Source: Clostridium beijerinckii (GTDB taxonomy: Bacteria; Bacillota; Clostridia; Clostridiales; Clostridiaceae). Taken from it: DNA of 64,000 bases. The translations under genes were made by a program, and so were the position numbers. Of the stretch, positions 16,534-26,678 are shown piece by piece. The stretch lies in contig NZ_CP144906.1 in NCBI RefSeq assembly GCF_036699995.1, forward strand, positions 4,041,001-4,105,000, given 5' to 3'. The notes under the pieces were generated by a model. It was not told where the DNA came from. It ran no database searches and saw only the letters and a list, made by a program, of their open reading frames with translations. Every line of letters begins with the position of its first letter. Position 1 is the stretch's first letter.

Positions 16534-18531
16534 CTAAACCTGAAACTTCTGTATCATTTCATTTAAATCCTGAGCAAGACGTGTTTGTTCTTGAGCCGTT
16601 TTTGCTATCTCATCTGTTGCTCTATTAACTTCATCAATATTGTTTACTATTTCATCAGTTTCTTGTGAAGATTTTTGTGCTGTATCAGCCATGCTCTCCA
16701 CCGCTTTAGTAACCTGTTCCATTGTAATTGAAATCTCTTTAGTCATTTCAGCTATTTCATTTGACATTTTACTTACAAATTCTGCATCCTTATGATTTTC
16801 TTTTCCAATTTCAATCATGTCTTCAAACTTAGGATTTACTCTTTCCTTCATGAAAGTTAGTACCTCATCACTATTGTTTGAAAGATTTCTAAATGCATTT
16901 TGAACTTTTAAAATTGTACTTTTTATAGATTCTACGGCATCTGAAGATTGCTCTGCAAGACTTCTTACTTCTTCAGCAACTACTGAGAATCCTTTTCCAT
17001 GTTCACCAGCCCTTGCCGCCTCTATAGCTGCATTTAGTGCTAATAGATTTGTCTGCTCTGATATCTCTGCAATAGTGTCCGCCATAACTTTTATATTTTC
17101 TACTACTTGTCCTTCTTTTATTGCTTGAAGTATTTTTTCTTCTTTTTCACTAAACAATATTTCTATTTCTCTAATGGATTCCAAAGATCTATTTTGCATA
17201 TCTTCTACTCTAGTTTTTGCAGCACTTGCATTATAACTTCCTTCTACTGCCTTATTTGTTAATACATTAATACTTGCCTCAACTTCTTCTACTGAAGCAT
17301 TTATTTCCTCTGCCGCTGAACTAGTTTCTTGAATACCAAAATTAATATTACCAATTCCAGAATTAATATTTTGAGACATTGCTGAAAATTCTTCAACTGT
17401 GGCAAATAATTCTTCACTCGCTGCACTCATATCTTGTGAATTGTTCATTATTTTCTTAATTAGATTTATTAAATCCTGCCTCATATGCTCAATTCCTCTA
17501 GACATATCTCCAATTTCATCTTTTCGTTTTAAATCTTTTTCTAATGTCTTTTCAGTAAAATTACCTTCTGATAAGTGTTTAAAGTGTGTCACTGCACTTG
17601 CTAGTGGTTTTGATACCTTTTTATCTATGTATAAATATATTGCTATCCCAACCAAGATTAACACTATAAGAGAAGATATAATATTATTTATAACAAATTT
17701 TTTTATAAACAGCTGACTTTCAGCCTTACTTTTACCTGTAAATATAACTCCAACTGTCTCATTGTTATCTCCAGTAATTGGCGAATAGTATGCATCAAAT
17801 CTACTTCCTAAAATATCAGCCTCCCCAGAATATGCACTATTACCTAAAACAACTTTTGCAATTTTTTCATCAAGTTTAGTTCCAACAACTCTTTCGCCAT
17901 CTTTCATTATACTTGTTGCAATTCTTACATCTCCCATAAAGATAGTAGCATCACATCCAAATTTACTTTTAACATAATCTACTAGATTATTGGAATCTAA
18001 TCTGTATCCTACAGACACAACTCCAATAATATCTCCATTTTCGTTCTTTACTGGCGCACCTGCTCTAGCGGCAAGTTTAATCTGAGTTCCACTTTCAACT
18101 TGGGAGTTTAATTTACCAGCAAGAGCATTTCTTATATTTGCCTGATTTAAAATACTATCTCCCTTTTTATCTGGTTCATAAGATCTTACAATTACATTAC
18201 CTTTTTCATCAGTTATTGTAACAAATTCTACATCTAGATCTTTTAATATATCTTTTAAATCGTTAAAACTCCCCTGACTATCTTTATTTTCAATTCCCTT
18301 TATTATTCTAGGATTTAAGGCCAATTGACTTCCAATACTTAAAGACTCATTTTTCAATTCCTTAATTTTTTCACTTATTGTTTCATTAGCATTCATCACT
18401 TCAGTCTTATTGTTACGATCTGAATAAGAATTAAAGCTAATTGTACTGATAACTATATTAGCACTAAACAGTAAAATTGTTAGTCCAAAAATAAATAGAA
18501 TCAATTTGAACTTTATTGAATTAAATTTCAT
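16534..18531 (-). CDS. Methyl-accepting chemotaxis protein with Cache sensor, promoter cut off by an IS
   Basis: A 665-residue chemoreceptor. A transmembrane helix at ~10-30 is followed by an external Cache-type sensor (~35-280, with [14 protein letters not shown] and [16 protein letters not shown]), a second helix at ~282-302, HAMP (~305-358) and the cytoplasmic signalling domain. The conserved tip is [20 protein letters not shown], near residue 500. It senses a small ligand and controls CheA. AGGAGGGGG lies 8 bases before the ATG. An insertion sequence begins 24 bases upstream of the ATG (18555), so the native promoter, if it was within the usual distance, now lies 1.8 kb away. The gene may be silent or driven from the element. 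Coding sequence is intact. Confidence 0.92.
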   Translation of the reverse strand: MKFNSIKFKLILFIFGLTILLFSANIVISTISFNSYSDRNNKTEVMNANETISEKIKELKNESLSIGSQLALNPRIIKGIENKDSQGSFNDLKDILKDLDVEFVTITDEKGNVIVRSYEPDKKGDSILNQANIRNALAGKLNSQVESGTQIKLAARAGAPVKNENGDIIGVVSVGYRLDSNNLVDYVKSKFGCDATIFMGDVRIATSIMKDGERVVGTKLDEKIAKVVLGNSAYSGEADILGSRFDAYYSPITGDNNETVGVIFTGKSKAESQLFIKKFVINNIISSLIVLILVGIAIYLYIDKKVSKPLASAVTHFKHLSEGNFTEKTLEKDLKRKDEIGDMSRGIEHMRQDLINLIKKIMNNSQDMSAASEELFATVEEFSAMSQNINSGIGNINFGIQETSSAAEEINASVEEVEASINVLTNKAVEGSYNASAAKTRVEDMQNRSLESIREIEILFSEKEEKILQAIKEGQVVENIKVMADTIAEISEQTNLLALNAAIEAARAGEHGKGFSVVAEEVRSLAEQSSDAVESIKSTILKVQNAFRNLSNNSDEVLTFMKERVNPKFEDMIEIGKENHKDAEFVSKMSNEIAEMTKEISITMEQVTKAVESMADTAQKSSQETDEIVNNIDEVNRATDEIAKTAQEQTRLAQDLNEMIQKFQV

Positions 18532-18547
18532 ACTTATCCCCCTCCTG

Positions 18548-18554
18548 CCATCTA
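18548..18554. repeat. target-site duplication, left copy
   Basis: CCATCTA immediately before the left end of the insertion sequence; the identical heptamer follows the right end at 20359-20365. Confidence 0.85.
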
Positions 18555-18704
18555 GGTACTGTCAAAGTTTTTTATCTAACTAAGGCAGCAACCCTTTAAT
18601 TTTTCTTATTTTTTATATAAATAACTTGCCACCCCCAAAAAGTTAAGATATTTTATACTTGCAAAACAAAAACACTGAACTAAAAAAGGAGGCAAGCTAT
18701 TACC

Positions 18705-20138
18705 ATGATTAATAAGTTTCTTCTTGAAACTGTAATTTATCTTATTGAAATTATAAAGTATCTCATGACTTTGCTGGTTGGCAAAAACTTGCTTAAAAGC
18801 ATTTCGGACGAACCTGTTAAGAAAGAATACCGAAAGCTTCAAGTAGATGATCAACCAATCTTTGATGTTCCCGAAAAACTTAACTATAAGCTTCTAATAG
18901 CTGAATATGAGTTTAAGCACGGCAAAGAATTTGCTCCTGTGAAACCTCGCAAAAACAAAGCGTTAGCTCCTAAGGATGTTATCTGTCCTAAGTGTGGTGC
19001 TCCACATACCTATCTTTACGATAATAACGGAGGCCGAGGACAATATCTTTGCAAAGTCTGTGATACCACATTCAATCCTAAAAATTACTATCAGAAATCC
19101 ATAGTGTTAAGATGTCCTCACTGCAGTAAAACACTTGAAAGAATCAAGGCGCGTAAGGATTTCTACGTTTATAAGTGTAAGAATGATAATTGCTCTTTTT
19201 ACCAAAATAATCTTAAATCAATGACAAAATCTGAAAAACAAGATTTTAAGAAGAATCCTGGTAAGTTCAAAGTTAGATACATATTTAGAGATTTCACTTT
19301 TGACTTTAAGCCACTTTCTAAAGAAAGTCCGGTAAAATCAAAGGTTTCTCTTCCAAACATTATGATTTCTTCTTACACCTTAGGACTCATTCTAACTTAC
19401 TACGTTAACTACGGTTTATCTTCCAGAAAGACAGCTGCATTGCTTAAAGATATTCATGATATTAAAATATCTCATCAAGCAATTTTAAACTATGTTAATG
19501 CCGTTTCAATTGTAGTTAAGCCATTTATAGATAACTACGATTATAAACTTTCTGACTCTTTCTGCGGCGATGAAACCTACATAAAAGTTAACGGTAAGTG
19601 GAACTATATTTTCTTCTTTTTTGATGCTGTTAAAAAGATTATTCTATCTTACAGAGTATCACCACATAGAGATACCGAAACGGCTGTAAAAGCCATCGAT
19701 GATGTTCTAAGTAAGTTAAAAGAAATACCTGAAGATCTTAATCTTATAACTGATGGTAACCCTATATATCTTCTTGCACAGCACTTCTTTGCAAGCCATA
19801 GTATAAAATTCGATGTTACTCAAGTTATAGGCTTAACCAATAAAGATGAAGTTTCAAAAGAATATAGGCCATTGAAGCAAATTATTGAACGTCTTAACCG
19901 AACCTTTAAAGGCAATTATAGAGCTACTACTGGCTTCGGAAGTCCTAACGGGTCGGTTGCATTTGTAACTATGTTTGTGGCATACTTTAACTTTCTAAGA
20001 CCACATTCTGCCCTTGAAGGCAAAACTCCTGTAATCCTTGAAGAGTTAGAGTCAATGTCCAACATGCCTACTAGATGGTGCAAATTTATTGAACTATCTC
20101 AAGACTTTGTTCTAAATAACTGTACAATAACTGCCTAA
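18705..20138 (+). CDS. DDE transposase with two zinc ribbons
   Basis: A 477-residue transposase. The N-terminal third carries two Cys4-type zinc ribbons: CPKC with CKVC around residues 86-113, and CPHC with a CKNDNC pair around 132-162. A helix-turn-helix-like region (LSSRKTAALLKDIHDIKISHQAIL) precedes a DDE catalytic core: D289 in FCGDETYIKVNG, D350 in LITDGNP and E395 in LKQIIERLNRTFKGN. The IS6-like pattern HRDTETAVKAIDDVL is visible between them, but length and zinc ribbons differ from typical IS6. AAAGGAGG lies 12 bases before the ATG. The gene is intact, so the element may still be active. Confidence 0.88.
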   Translation: MINKFLLETVIYLIEIIKYLMTLLVGKNLLKSISDEPVKKEYRKLQVDDQPIFDVPEKLNYKLLIAEYEFKHGKEFAPVKPRKNKALAPKDVICPKCGAPHTYLYDNNGGRGQYLCKVCDTTFNPKNYYQKSIVLRCPHCSKTLERIKARKDFYVYKCKNDNCSFYQNNLKSMTKSEKQDFKKNPGKFKVRYIFRDFTFDFKPLSKESPVKSKVSLPNIMISSYTLGLILTYYVNYGLSSRKTAALLKDIHDIKISHQAILNYVNAVSIVVKPFIDNYDYKLSDSFCGDETYIKVNGKWNYIFFFFDAVKKIILSYRVSPHRDTETAVKAIDDVLSKLKEIPEDLNLITDGNPIYLLAQHFFASHSIKFDVTQVIGLTNKDEVSKEYRPLKQIIERLNRTFKGNYRATTGFGSPNGSVAFVTMFVAYFNFLRPHSALEGKTPVILEELESMSNMPTRWCKFIELSQDFVLNNCTITA

Positions 20139-20164
20139 TGATCTAAAGCAGTTGGTGAAACGCA

Positions 20165-20290
20165 CCCTTGACACGCCCACAAAGATAAATGGTAAAATAT
20201 CTCAATAGGCGGGTCTATTAGTCATGTTCAAAATTATCATTCACCCGTCCTTAACTGCCTAAGACCATTTATCTTTAGGTGTGTCAAGGG
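20165..20290. repeat. long imperfect hairpin inside the insertion sequence
   Basis: Arms at 20165-20193 and 20264-20290 share CCCTTGACAC and AAGATAAATGGT around a short mismatched centre. Further inward, TAGGCGGG and CCCGTCC...GCCTA also pair. It follows the transposase stop by 27 bases. It may be the element's terminator or a protection against read-through, or an RNA with a role in transposition. Confidence 0.6.
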
Positions 20291-20358
20291 CAACTAGCAA
20301 ACATAATTTAACATTAAATGGTAGTTGGATTGATTTTTCATATATTTTTTACACTACC

Positions 20359-20365
20359 CCATCTA
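20359..20365. repeat. target-site duplication, right copy
   Basis: CCATCTA immediately after the right end of the insertion sequence, identical to 18548-18554. Confidence 0.85.
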
Positions 20366-20529
20366 AAAAATTTTAACCTTCTCTAGGTGTTAAATCATAT
20401 TAACTCTATACTCCTTGATTTCGTCATTAATTATCAAATTCCTTTTTTATTTCCTTTCCAAATATATATTTGTAAGTAATATTATCCCATAATATATTCA
20501 TAAATTTGATTTTATTATAAATTTATTGA

Positions 20530-20757
20530 GAATAAAAAAATCGCAGGCGACTGTGGTTAAGTTCCGTATTGTGCTTCGCACTCTTTTCATATGTGTAGAT
20601 TTTTTTCACGCATCTGCCTTTTCGAACGCATGTGAGAAAAATCTGCACATAAGAAATGGCAGCTATGCACCTATAAAAAGAGTAGCTATGCTACAATACT
20701 GAACTATTCTGCATATAAGAACATTTTATCAGGCGAATATGATTTATTTTTTTATTC
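20530..20757. repeat. structured dispersed repeat, copy B
   Basis: A nested inverted structure. The outermost A/T-rich arms lie near 20531-20542 and 20741-20756. A stem AGTTCCGTATTGT (20560-20572) pairs with ACAATACTGAACT (20693-20705) at 12 of 13 positions. An internal hairpin has arms 20591-20609 and 20631-20650. Small hairpins GTGC-TTC-GCAC (20571-20581) and GTAGC-TAT-GCTAC (20682-20694) follow. The 14-mer GCATATAAGAACAT (20711-20724) recurs in copy A. No protein is encoded; apart from this and the hairpin at 20847-20902, 20366-20987 is empty. Confidence 0.6.
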
Positions 20758-20846
20758 TTTTATAGTAACTCCCCTAGTAAAATAGACTACTATAAAAGTT
20801 ATCCCTAGATTTAATTGCATTATAATTTCCTTAAGAATAAAAAAAG

Positions 20847-20902
20847 TCCCAAACCAAATTAAACTGTCCTTGACAAAGGGTACATTTTAAATATGTTTGA
20901 GA
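20847..20902 (-). terminator. candidate terminator of the GH31 operon
   Basis: Imperfect arms TCCCAAAC (20847-20854) and GTTTGAGA (20895-20902) lie about 90 bases past the GH31 stop. On the minus strand the hairpin is followed by GACTTTTTTTATTC, a good U-tract. Confidence 0.45.
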
Positions 20903-20987
20903 TTTTTTATAATAAATTTATAAGAGTATTGTATAAAAAAATAAGAGGGTTTAAATATGAAATTCGCTCTCTATTTGATATTCTTTA

Positions 20988-23429
20988 TTATTTCATAACA
21001 AAAGTTAATGGTTCACCTCGATAAATAAAATCTATTCTCATGTCATCTAGAAAAATGGTACAAGAACGATTTTTAATAGATTGTGGGAAATCATAATCTG
21101 CTTTTCCAATAGTAAATTTACTTTCTTTGTCTTCCCATTTCATCAAAATCTTATTATAAATTCCTTTCTCATACTCATAACCATCACCACTATCTTCATA
21201 AAATTCAAATTCGCAATCATCCCCAGGATAAATATGAATTTGAAATGATTTATCACTTACTTGCTCAGCATATTGTAGCCCTTCTTCCATTGGAATAATA
21301 GAACCTGCTCGTATAAATAATGGAATCTTATCTATTGGAGCGTCTGCTATTACATAGCTTCCACCACTTAATCGTTCTTCCGTCCAAAAATCATACCAGT
21401 CAGCTCCTTTTGGCAAATAACATTTTCTTATTTTAGATTCATTAATTGACTTACTATTTGGCTCATAATACATCGGATTTGTAACAGGACATACCAATAT
21501 AGAATCTCCACACATAAATTCGTCACTAATTTCTTTTGCTATTTCATCATTACTAAAATCGAATAAAAGACTTCGAAGCATAGTATAATGATTTTGCGTT
21601 ACTTTCCCAGCCAAAGAATAGAAATATGGAATTAAGCTATATCTTAAATTTATAAACTTTTCAATGGCATCGTAAAACATTTCTCCCTTTTCCCCAAAGT
21701 TCCATATTTCTCTTGGAGTATCTGTTCCGTGAGAGCGGAACATTGGTAAAAATGCACCATATTGAAACCATCTTACGTATAATTCACGATAAGCCAAATC
21801 ATTTACACCATCATTATAATCTCCCTGCCAAAACCAAAGTGGGTTCGGGTTATTGTTGCAACCGCATCCTCTGTTTCTCCATTCACTTCCTACTGTAAAA
21901 AACGCTCCAATATCTAATGTCCAATAAGGTAAACCGCTCAAACATAAATTCAAACCTTCTGTAATTTGTTTTCTAAAAGTTCCCCAGGTTGCATTAGTAT
22001 CACCTGACCACAAAACAACGCCATATTTTTGAGAGCCAATATAGCCAGATCTTGCCAAATTAAGAACTCTTTTATCAGGCGCTACCTTTCTTTGATTTTC
22101 AAAAATGCCTTTCTCGTGCATTAATGCAAATAAATTAGCTTTAGCTGGGTCTAAAAACTTTTTATGCTCATTTCCCACTAACATAAATCGTTCCCAAGGT
22201 TCTCTAATTTTTTCTCCATTCCAATCTGGTCCACTAAATGGTTCCGTTGAATCACACCACCAAGCATCAAAGCCTCCCTTGTATAACTCTTTTTCTGCTT
22301 GTTCCCAGTACATTTTTCTTGCATCTTCATTAAAAGCATCATATGTAGAATTGTCTCCTAATAAATATTCAGCTTGTAAAAATTCTTCATAATCCTCTCC
22401 ACCTACATTCATATTGGGCCAAATAGAAACCATAGTATGAACATTTAAATCGTGAATTTCTTTATTTGCTTTACCTATATCAGGATATCTATTTTTATCT
22501 AATCGCTTATTCCCCCATAAACCTTCTCCCCAAGTATGCCAATCTTGTACAATACAATCTATTGGTACATTTCTTTTTCTATACTCTTTAACTACTTCAA
22601 CTAATTCTTCTTGGTTTCTATATGTTTCTTTCGACTGAATATAACCAAACGCCCATTTTGGTAGCATGGCAGCTCGTCCTGTTATTTTTCTAAAACCACC
22701 TACAATATCATCGAGCTTTTCACCAAAAACAAAATAGTAATCTAATTGCTCTACTACATCTAAATAAACATATGCTCCTCTTGAATCATCATTAAAAGTC
22801 ATCAATGATCCACAATCAAATAAAATACCATAATTTTTATTTGATACCAAACATGGGAATGGAGTTCTCATGTTGTGCTGATATAAGTATTGAGAGTTCC
22901 CTCTATAGTTATAAATTCCTTCTTCTCCTTGTCCTAATCCATGTATTGCTTCTTTTTCTTGCCACTCAAAGTATAATTTTGCTCGATATGCCATTCTATC
23001 AATATATGGTTTTAAATTTTCAACGAAGCTTCTTTCTCCATCAACAGTTTGTACTCTTTTAATAATGGCTTTTTCACCATTTGTAGAATATTTTTCAACC
23101 GGTATTGAAACAAGTTCTTTATCTCTTTCTTGCAGCAATATTTCATCATTCTTACCATTTTTCCATACAAATTGTCCTGTCTTCTTATTAATAGTTAAAG
23201 TAATTAATCCAGTTCTTAAAATAATATTATCTTGTGTCTCTTCAACAACAAATTTATTTAATTTCTCTATTTCATGGTTAATTCCAATAACTGATGAATT
23301 CTTTATATTTTTTTCTTTTGTATAAGTACATCGAATAATTTCTTTACCCACAGCAGATAACTGAATTATTCCATCTTCTAATTTCAAATTTACTATTCTG
23401 CCATCCTTACGATATCCTAAAATCTCCAT
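20988..23429 (-). CDS. GH31 alpha-glycosidase (alpha-xylosidase/alpha-glucosidase type)
   Basis: An 813-residue cytoplasmic enzyme of glycoside hydrolase family 31: N-terminal beta-sandwich (~1-235), catalytic barrel (~240-590), then the C-terminal sheets ending in a DUF5110-like part. The nucleophile lies in GGFDAWWCDSTEP (Asp of WCD), and the acid/base Asp lies in VVLWSGDTNATWGTF. The substrate-loop segment VPIDCIVQDWHTWGEGLWG resembles the XylS-type alpha-xylosidase branch more than the maltase branch, but specificity is an inference. It removes alpha-linked xylose or glucose from imported oligosaccharides by a retaining mechanism. No signal peptide is present. It is the last gene of the operon binding protein - permease - permease - GH31, starting 16 bases after the permease stop. 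Confidence 0.9.
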   Translation of the reverse strand: MEILGYRKDGRIVNLKLEDGIIQLSAVGKEIIRCTYTKEKNIKNSSVIGINHEIEKLNKFVVEETQDNIILRTGLITLTINKKTGQFVWKNGKNDEILLQERDKELVSIPVEKYSTNGEKAIIKRVQTVDGERSFVENLKPYIDRMAYRAKLYFEWQEKEAIHGLGQGEEGIYNYRGNSQYLYQHNMRTPFPCLVSNKNYGILFDCGSLMTFNDDSRGAYVYLDVVEQLDYYFVFGEKLDDIVGGFRKITGRAAMLPKWAFGYIQSKETYRNQEELVEVVKEYRKRNVPIDCIVQDWHTWGEGLWGNKRLDKNRYPDIGKANKEIHDLNVHTMVSIWPNMNVGGEDYEEFLQAEYLLGDNSTYDAFNEDARKMYWEQAEKELYKGGFDAWWCDSTEPFSGPDWNGEKIREPWERFMLVGNEHKKFLDPAKANLFALMHEKGIFENQRKVAPDKRVLNLARSGYIGSQKYGVVLWSGDTNATWGTFRKQITEGLNLCLSGLPYWTLDIGAFFTVGSEWRNRGCGCNNNPNPLWFWQGDYNDGVNDLAYRELYVRWFQYGAFLPMFRSHGTDTPREIWNFGEKGEMFYDAIEKFINLRYSLIPYFYSLAGKVTQNHYTMLRSLLFDFSNDEIAKEISDEFMCGDSILVCPVTNPMYYEPNSKSINESKIRKCYLPKGADWYDFWTEERLSGGSYVIADAPIDKIPLFIRAGSIIPMEEGLQYAEQVSDKSFQIHIYPGDDCEFEFYEDSGDGYEYEKGIYNKILMKWEDKESKFTIGKADYDFPQSIKNRSCTIFLDDMRIDFIYRGEPLTFVMK

Positions 23430-23445
23430 TTAATCACCGCCCTCA

Positions 23446-24273
23446 TTAACCTTTAACTGCTCCAGCTGTCATTCCTGAAACGATATATTTTTGACCTAAT
23501 AAATAAACTACAATAACTGGCAAACTAGTTAGCATAATATCTGAACAAACTAAATTCCAATCTTTAAAATACATTCCAAAGAAATTATATACTGAAAGGG
23601 TCATTGGCCATTTTGAAGAACTACTTAAAAAGTATAATGGAGATACAAATTCATTCCATGTATTTAAAAAAGTAAGAACTACAACTGTTGCTAACGCTGG
23701 TTTTAATAGTGGAAATATAATATAGATAAATATCCTAATTGGAGAACATCCATCAATTACAGCTGCTTCATCTAATTCCACTGGAATTCTTGCCACAAAT
23801 CCATGAAGGAGAAACACCGAAAACGGAAGCTGCATTGCAGTATATAGTAGCACTATTCCAAGCATTGAGTTCATTAAGTGTAACGCAGACATTACCTTCA
23901 TTAAGGCTACATAATTTATAGGCATTGTAATTCCTAATATAATAAACATGTAAATGATGCGATTTAATTTTGTTTTATTTCTACATAATACATAGGAAGC
24001 TGCTGCTGCTAAGATGGCACATAAGATTACACTTCCTATAGAATAAACACAACTATTAATGAAAGATGTTGCAAGCTTTCCTCTTTCTATTACTGTAGAA
24101 AAATTTTCAACTGGTATTGGAAATGTAGGAAGTTTCAGATTCATATCAGAAGCTGCTTTGCTAGTTTTAAGAGCATTAAATAGGATTAATACTAATGGTA
24201 TAAGAGATATAATCGTTATAACCCATGCAATTCCATTAGAAAATATATTTTGTAATGTTTTCTTTATTCTCAT
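23446..24273 (-). CDS. CUT1 sugar ABC transporter permease (MalG type)
   Basis: A 275-residue inner-membrane permease with six hydrophobic segments. The cytoplasmic EAA loop, through which it contacts the ATPase, reads DEAAVIDGCSPIRIFIYIIFP near residue 170. The end GLTAGAVKG is typical of MalG-type subunits. It forms the channel with the MalF-type protein encoded just upstream (stop and start overlap by one base, TAATG). No ATPase gene is in the operon. The substrate is presumably the oligosaccharide cleaved by the GH31 enzyme encoded next. Confidence 0.92.
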   Translation of the reverse strand: MRIKKTLQNIFSNGIAWVITIISLIPLVLILFNALKTSKAASDMNLKLPTFPIPVENFSTVIERGKLATSFINSCVYSIGSVILCAILAAAASYVLCRNKTKLNRIIYMFIILGITMPINYVALMKVMSALHLMNSMLGIVLLYTAMQLPFSVFLLHGFVARIPVELDEAAVIDGCSPIRIFIYIIFPLLKPALATVVVLTFLNTWNEFVSPLYFLSSSSKWPMTLSVYNFFGMYFKDWNLVCSDIMLTSLPVIVVYLLGQKYIVSGMTAGAVKG

Positions 24274-25151
24274 TATTCCATCACCTCATTTTTAGTCATC
24301 ATTTTAATCATAAAGACTCCAATAAATACCATGATTACAAACATAACAGATGATAATGCAGTACCAATAGCATACTGACCCATACCAAATTTTTTAAATA
24401 CTATTGTATACAATACTTCCGTTGTAGATTTTCCTGGGCCACCATTTGTTAATACGTAAATCATATCGAATACTTTCAATCCATAAATTACATTTAATAC
24501 TGTAGTAGTAGCTAATGTTGGGAGTATTAACGGAAATGTAATAAATCGAAATTTTTGTAGTCCTGTTGCTCCATCAATATTAGCCGCTTCATAATATTCA
24601 CTAGAGATAGATAAAATACCCGCTATAAAAATAGTCATAATGTATCCAATCCCTCTCCAAACATCAACTGCAACTACGGATCCAAAAGCAAATTGTGGTG
24701 AAGTAAGCCACTGTTTTGCTAATGTATCTAAACCAATGCCTCTAAGAAAAACGTTTAGAATTCCTATCTTAGGATCAAGAATTGATGTAAAAATCATACC
24801 AATAATTAATGTAGATAACACAGATGGCATAAACATAACCCCTCTGTGAAAATTCAAGAATTTTATAGATTTTGTTAGCAATACTGCCAATAATAATCCT
24901 ATAGCATTTTTTAATATGGTTGTAATTATTGTAAACCACAAGGTATTACCTAAAATCTTCATATAATTCTCATTACCTGAAAATATTACTTTGAAATTAT
25001 CAAATCCAACAAAATTTATTTTATCACTGTAAGCTGACCAGTCTGTAAAGGAATATGCAATGCCAATAATTCCCGGAATTACAAATAAGACTCCATAAAT
25101 TATAAGTGCTCCCCATATAAAGTAACTCGGATATATTTTTTTCTTATTCAT
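24273..25151 (-). CDS. CUT1 sugar ABC transporter permease (MalF type)
   Basis: A 292-residue permease with six transmembrane helices and the EAA loop YEAANIDGATGLQKFRFITFP near residue 200. GGPGKSTTEVLYTIVFKKF precedes the last helix, as in lactose/maltose-type CUT1 MalF-like subunits lacking the large MalF periplasmic loop. It lies between the binding-protein gene and the MalG-type gene and overlaps the latter by one base. It forms the heterodimeric channel in the cytoplasmic membrane. Confidence 0.92.
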   Translation of the reverse strand: MNKKKIYPSYFIWGALIIYGVLFVIPGIIGIAYSFTDWSAYSDKINFVGFDNFKVIFSGNENYMKILGNTLWFTIITTILKNAIGLLLAVLLTKSIKFLNFHRGVMFMPSVLSTLIIGMIFTSILDPKIGILNVFLRGIGLDTLAKQWLTSPQFAFGSVVAVDVWRGIGYIMTIFIAGILSISSEYYEAANIDGATGLQKFRFITFPLILPTLATTTVLNVIYGLKVFDMIYVLTNGGPGKSTTEVLYTIVFKKFGMGQYAIGTALSSVMFVIMVFIGVFMIKMMTKNEVME

Positions 25152-25218
25152 TTACACTTCTCCTTATTTTTATAGTACTGTAACCAGACAAGTATATCTG
25201 GTTACATAATTTAGAATT

Positions 25219-26532
25219 TTACTTCCAATCCTTATCTCCGGCAGCTTTTGCCTGATCTCCTCTATTTTTATCAATATTCTTTAGAAGTTCTTCTGGCCCC
25301 ATCTCTCCAACTAACATTGCAGACATATCTTTGCCTATTTCCATCCATTGAGGATTTATATACTTGACTGCTGATTGTAATACAACAGCATTCTTAGGAT
25401 ATGATTTATAAAATTCTTTGACTGTATCAGTATATTTAACTGGAGCATTACTGTATGGAAGCTTATTAAATTTAGAAACGTTTTCAGTTAGATAAGTAAG
25501 ACTTTCATCTGATGCAAGAAAATCTAAATACTCTTGTGCTTCTTTTGCATGTTTAGATTTTGAATATATAAGTCTTGATGGTCCTACTGGATTAATATTT
25601 AATATTTGATTATCTGCTAAAGGAATCACAAAATATCCAATATCATCTGCACTGAAACTAGAATCCGCTTTATTGACTTCTGCACCAAAACCTTGGTTAG
25701 CGATTGTCATTGCAAATTGTCCTGAAGCGATATTTTTTGGAGCATCAGCATATTTGTTAGACATATAATTATCTCCCCAATATCCTAGTTTCACCATTTC
25801 ATTAACTTGTCCTAAAATAGTTTCAAATGTTTTATTTCCTTCTAATTTTGCAGTATTATTATTTAATTTATCTACTAATCCTGAATCTGCTGTATCCGCT
25901 GCTAAGGCTATTTCTGGGAACCATAATGTGTGATGCCATCCATCTGAAACGCTTTCATAAATAGGAGTAACACCAGATGCCTTTATTTTCTCACATATGT
26001 TTTTAAATTCTTGATAATTCTTAGGAATTTGTAAGTTTAACTGTTTGAAAATCTTTTTATTATAGCCAATTGCCCAAACAGATGATACATCTTGAATAGG
26101 TTCTCCATATAGTTTACCGTTTACAGTCAGCTCATCAGCAACTTCTTTATCTATATTTTTTGCCCAAGAGGCATTTGTTAAATCCAACGCATTTTTTTCT
26201 GCATTAACTTGTGTTTCTAAATCAAACCTTCCAGCATTCACAGCAAAAATATCAGTAGCTTCTCCAGAATTTAATTTTGTCATTAACAAGTTATTATATT
26301 GATCTGATGGAACAATTTGATAATCGATCTTAATTCCTGTTTTTTCAGTAAATTTTTTTGCTAAATTCAATTCAGCATCTTGAATCCAATCCTGACTTGC
26401 CATAAAAGAAATAGTAACATCATTATTTTTTGAACCTGATTCTGTAGTGCTAGTACTATTACCACAGCTTACTAATGACATAGTTAATCCGGCTAATGTC
26501 ACAACTGACAATAACTTTTTAAAATGTTTCAT
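25219..26532 (-). CDS. CUT1 sugar-binding lipoprotein
   Basis: About 437 residues with a lipoprotein signal (positively charged KHFKK, hydrophobic core, lipobox LVSC at about residue 23) and a family 1 extracellular solute-binding domain of the maltose/oligosaccharide type. It captures a sugar outside the membrane and delivers it to the two permeases encoded next. The ATG at 26532 is used because GGGAGG lies 8 bases upstream; a TTG five codons earlier overlaps that site. It is the first gene of the GH31 cassette and is divergent from the YesM-type kinase gene at 26679, whose partner regulator is the likely activator. Confidence 0.92.
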   Translation of the reverse strand: MKHFKKLLSVVTLAGLTMSLVSCGNSTSTTESGSKNNDVTISFMASQDWIQDAELNLAKKFTEKTGIKIDYQIVPSDQYNNLLMTKLNSGEATDIFAVNAGRFDLETQVNAEKNALDLTNASWAKNIDKEVADELTVNGKLYGEPIQDVSSVWAIGYNKKIFKQLNLQIPKNYQEFKNICEKIKASGVTPIYESVSDGWHHTLWFPEIALAADTADSGLVDKLNNNTAKLEGNKTFETILGQVNEMVKLGYWGDNYMSNKYADAPKNIASGQFAMTIANQGFGAEVNKADSSFSADDIGYFVIPLADNQILNINPVGPSRLIYSKSKHAKEAQEYLDFLASDESLTYLTENVSKFNKLPYSNAPVKYTDTVKEFYKSYPKNAVVLQSAVKYINPQWMEIGKDMSAMLVGEMGPEELLKNIDKNRGDQAKAAGDKDWK

Positions 26533-26678
26533 AATAATTCCTCCCAATTTATATATTATTGACTATTTGTTGCTATGGTTATATTATATATCTGTACTAA
26601 GCTGATTTTGAATGTTCATATCTCTCCTATTCCATGTATATTTTTGACTAAATTATTTATTGTAAGGATTGATTTCTC

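Larger units (their letters stand above)
18555..20358 (+). mobile_element. Complete insertion sequence, 1804 bp, family not assigned
   Basis: Left end GGTACTGTCAAAG and the inverted right end GGTAGTGTAAAAA agree at 10 of 13 positions, and a 7-bp duplication CCATCTA flanks them. One DDE transposase gene (18705-20138) fills most of it. The 3' non-coding part (20139-20358) contains a long imperfect hairpin at 20165-20290. It sits between the promoter region and the ribosome site of the minus-strand chemoreceptor gene. Its left end contains TTGACA reading outward toward the chemoreceptor gene, but no -10 box at proper spacing follows. Confidence 0.85.

Noticed and set aside
18543..18568. hybrid promoter for the chemoreceptor from the outward TTGACA of the IS end
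   Set aside because: At 16-18 bases downstream the sequence is the G-rich ribosome site, not a -10 box.
18606..18854. 82-codon frame on the minus strand across the IS left part
   Set aside because: It is antisense to the start of the transposase gene, has no ribosome site and no recognisable content.
21713..23325. several 60-95-codon plus-strand frames
   Set aside because: All lie antisense to the GH31 coding sequence and mirror its codon structure; none has a ribosome site.
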